Shown piece after piece: positions 41,258 to 43,178 of a stretch of DNA of 43,178 nucleotides (position 1 is its first letter; each line of letters starts with the position of its first letter). The stretch lies in contig CAAFXX010000387.1 in assembly GCA_900767075.1 (NCBI GenBank), positions 1-43,178 on the forward strand, read 5' to 3'. This stretch comes from Bacteroidales bacterium. Its GTDB lineage: Bacteria; Bacteroidota; Bacteroidia; Bacteroidales; Muribaculaceae. Both the position numbers and the translations under genes were made by a program. Below the pieces are notes generated by a model that was not told the DNA's origin, did no database searches, and saw nothing but the letters and a program-made list of their open reading frames with translations.

Positions 41258-43178
41258 CAGTTTATAACCACGACTTTCGCCGAAGCTGAATAATTTTCAG
41301 AATTATTGCCGCCTGAGGCAAGTATGTAATAGACACCGGCGCGCACACGTTTGTTGCCGGCATTCGTCACGTCCCATTTTGTCTCGCCGCCTACCGCCGG
41401 CTCAAGTTCGCGCACAAGATTGCCGGCGCTGTCGGTGACCTTCACCACCGCCCCGTCCGGCAGCCCTTCGATTGTCACGAAACCATACCATTCCGGACGC
41501 ACTGGATTAGGATATACCTTAAGGTCTTCACCCTCGACGCCGGCAGATGACAGATAGAGTTCAGCGAGCCCCGAAGCCGTCGAGATCATCATCGAATTGT
41601 TCGCCGGATTATAGCAAAGGCTATAGACTCTGTCGTCGGGCAACATCGAATTCTCTTTCGTATAGGTTTTCCGCACGTCGCTGCCTGTCGACGTAGTGCA
41701 TACAATTCCACCGCCATTAGTCGCAAACCATCTGTTACCGGCTCCGTCGGTTGCCATCGCGGTGACACTTGCGGCATTAAGCAGGTAATCGGCGAGATTG
41801 GTCCCGTCGTTGCGGGCAACCTTGATACGGTTCACCCGAGTCGGATTTTTGAGGAATTCCTGAGGGTCAAAGCGGAAGACACCGTTGTCATTGCCTATCC
41901 ATACATCTCCGGTGGAAGGGTCCTCGAATGCAAAGTATATATCCGCGATACTGACCGATTCACCATCCTGATCAATAAATGATTCACTTTTCACCACCCT
42001 GTCGTCCACAGCGTTGTCCGGTGTGCCGCCGGTATCTATAATGGCTATGGTGTATGGTTTTTCAGCTACGGTCACCACAATCAGATTCTGATTGGGCGCC
42101 TTCACGAGAGGAAGAATCCTGAATGCCGCCGTCCCTCCCAGGCCGTCCACCACAATCCTCTTCATCGGGCGGTAGGCATTTGAACTCGTTGATGCGGCGC
42201 GGTCGGCAGCGGGCCACATGCATAGTTCAATCCCTTTTCCCGCACTGTTGTTGTCGAAATTGTAAAAACCCATCCATAAATTGTTGGAAGCGTCAAAACC
42301 GCCTGGAACATAACAATTGAGCGACTCCATTTTCGACATGACAGGGTCGGTGGCTATCACCCCAGGCTGGGCGGCATAACTGTCGTTCTCTTTTGTGACG
42401 CGAATCGATTTCGACATATCGGAAAGGTCGAGCTTCTGGAAGCCATGAAGCGATGAACCGGTATAGATCACATTTCTGTCAAGAGGGTCGACAAGCACGC
42501 TGTTGGGGTTATAGACCTCGATTGCCGGGCGGGGAGTGCCGGAATAAACATTCGAAAGATGTTTCCATTCAAGGTTGTCGAGAGCGGAGAGAAGGTCGGG
42601 CACAGTATTGCCCTGCGTGCTGAACAGACGACCGTTGCCGTGGTTGCGGACGAGCATGCCGTAAGAGGGATGATACGTCAGGTCGTCGGCGATAAACGCC
42701 GCGCTGGCATTGGGGAAGAGCTTTTCGATTCTCAGGGTCCATTGGTCGCCCGACACCTGCTTCATGCTGATTCCATCCCTGCCATTGTCTATCCATATTT
42801 CCCTGCCATTCCACGACGCCGTGATTTTGCCTGCGTCATCGGAGGAGAGCCCCGTGCGCGTGACATCATGACTCTTGCCGTCAATATTCACGAGTTCATT
42901 CGAACTTATCAACTGCAGACCATCCTTGCCCAGGAATATGTCCATGATCGGAGCCGCAAGGAAATGATTATTCTGTCCGACTGCCGAGGTATCTTCGATA
43001 TACCACAAATGACAGTCCGGCAGATAACCGTTCCATATATAAAGGCGGTCACCGGCGGCACGGATCTTTCTCAACGCCGGGAGAGCCGAGAAAACCGTCA
43101 TGTCGGAAAGGGTGAATGCCTTGGGATTGCCGTATAAAAGTCCATTGTCGGTTATCAGGAACAATTTATCCCTGAACA
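41257..43178 (-). CDS. porZ: PorZ-like two-propeller T9SS surface protein, 5'-truncated by window edge
   Basis: The frame runs open to the window end (FRDKLFLITDNG visible before the TTG at 43164), so the start and signal peptide lie outside; about 640 residues are visible, and family members are about 780 residues. It consists of repeated two-component-regulator-propeller-like blades (DVWIGNDNGVFRF, NRWFATNGGGIV, NSMMISTASGLAEL). These surround a family-like stretch, INRIKVARNDGTNLADYLL in spirit (read VNRIKVARNDGTNLADYLLN at about 41785-41845). It ends in a sorting-type domain (VKVTDSAGNLVREL, RVRAGVYYILASGG). In Porphyromonas, PorZ is part of the surface attachment complex that processes T9SS cargo. 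The match is from memory of the family; a generic propeller protein is the alternative. Confidence 0.78.
   Translation of the reverse strand, partial: FRDKLFLITDNGLLYGNPKAFTLSDMTVFSALPALRKIRAAGDRLYIWNGYLPDCHLWYIEDTSAVGQNNHFLAAPIMDIFLGKDGLQLISSNELVNIDGKSHDVTRTGLSSDDAGKITASWNGREIWIDNGRDGISMKQVSGDQWTLRIEKLFPNASAAFIADDLTYHPSYGMLVRNHGNGRLFSTQGNTVPDLLSALDNLEWKHLSNVYSGTPRPAIEVYNPNSVLVDPLDRNVIYTGSSLHGFQKLDLSDMSKSIRVTKENDSYAAQPGVIATDPVMSKMESLNCYVPGGFDASNNLWMGFYNFDNNSAGKGIELCMWPAADRAASTSSNAYRPMKRIVVDGLGGTAAFRILPLVKAPNQNLIVVTVAEKPYTIAIIDTGGTPDNAVDDRVVKSESFIDQDGESVSIADIYFAFEDPSTGDVWIGNDNGVFRFDPQEFLKNPTRVNRIKVARNDGTNLADYLLNAASVTAMATDGAGNRWFATNGGGIVCTTSTGSDVRKTYTKENSMLPDDRVYSLCYNPANNSMMISTASGLAELYLSSAGVEGEDLKVYPNPVRPEWYGFVTIEGLPDGAVVKVTDSAGNLVRELEPAVGGETKWDVTNAGNKRVRAGVYYILASGGNNSENYSASAKVVVIN

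Noticed and set aside
1..43178. CRISPR arrays, tRNA or rRNA genes, insertion sequences and phage genes
   Set aside because: No regularly spaced repeats, no cloverleaf or rRNA-like stretches, and no transposase or integrase reading frames were seen.

Overview
The window is about 43 kb of chromosome from a Bacteroidota member, most likely order Bacteroidales and probably a Muribaculaceae-like gut bacterium (the family is an inference). Supporting signs are the uppS-bamA-ompH-ompH-murI order, Bacteroidota-type promoters (TTTG, about 19-20 nt, then TAnnTTTG), almost no Shine-Dalgarno sequences, roughly 50% GC, and many secreted proteins with type IX secretion (T9SS)-like C-terminal tails. No rRNA, tRNA, CRISPR array, transposase or phage gene was seen.

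Region 1 (1-7567) is an envelope-biogenesis block: uppS (5' end outside the window), bamA, two ompH/skp chaperones, murI, a small TPR protein, a hypothetical gene on the opposite strand, and an OmpA-type peptidoglycan-binding lipoprotein ending at a clear terminator.

Region 2 (7646-20529) holds three large secreted proteins. Two of them carry an Omp28/thioredoxin-like module with a CxxC pair. A xylB-xylA operon on the minus strand lies between the second and third. The intergenic region upstream of xylB has a perfect 11-bp inverted repeat that looks like an operator.

Region 3 (20615-27146) is mixed: a MATE exporter, a 43-residue ORF on the minus strand, trmB with an upstream membrane glycosyltransferase, an outer-membrane phospholipase A with its catalytic residues intact, and a GH3-family acyl-adenylate enzyme.

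Region 4 (27171-38562) contains two successive modules of the same design. Each has a membrane-spanning AraC-type regulator with an N-terminal lipoprotein-like signal and a helical/TPR-like sensor, followed by a large secreted leucine-rich-repeat (LRR) protein with its own promoter. This is the most system-like part of the window. The regulators may control the adjacent surface proteins, but that is inference.

Region 5 (38623-43178) is on the minus strand. Read in transcription order it holds a PorZ-like two-propeller protein (5' end outside the window), a BspA-type LRR protein whose start overlaps the PorZ-like stop by one base, and an Mrp/NBP35-type Fe-S carrier ATPase. PorZ is a surface component of the T9SS attachment complex, so its presence supports reading the many C-terminal tails here as T9SS signals.
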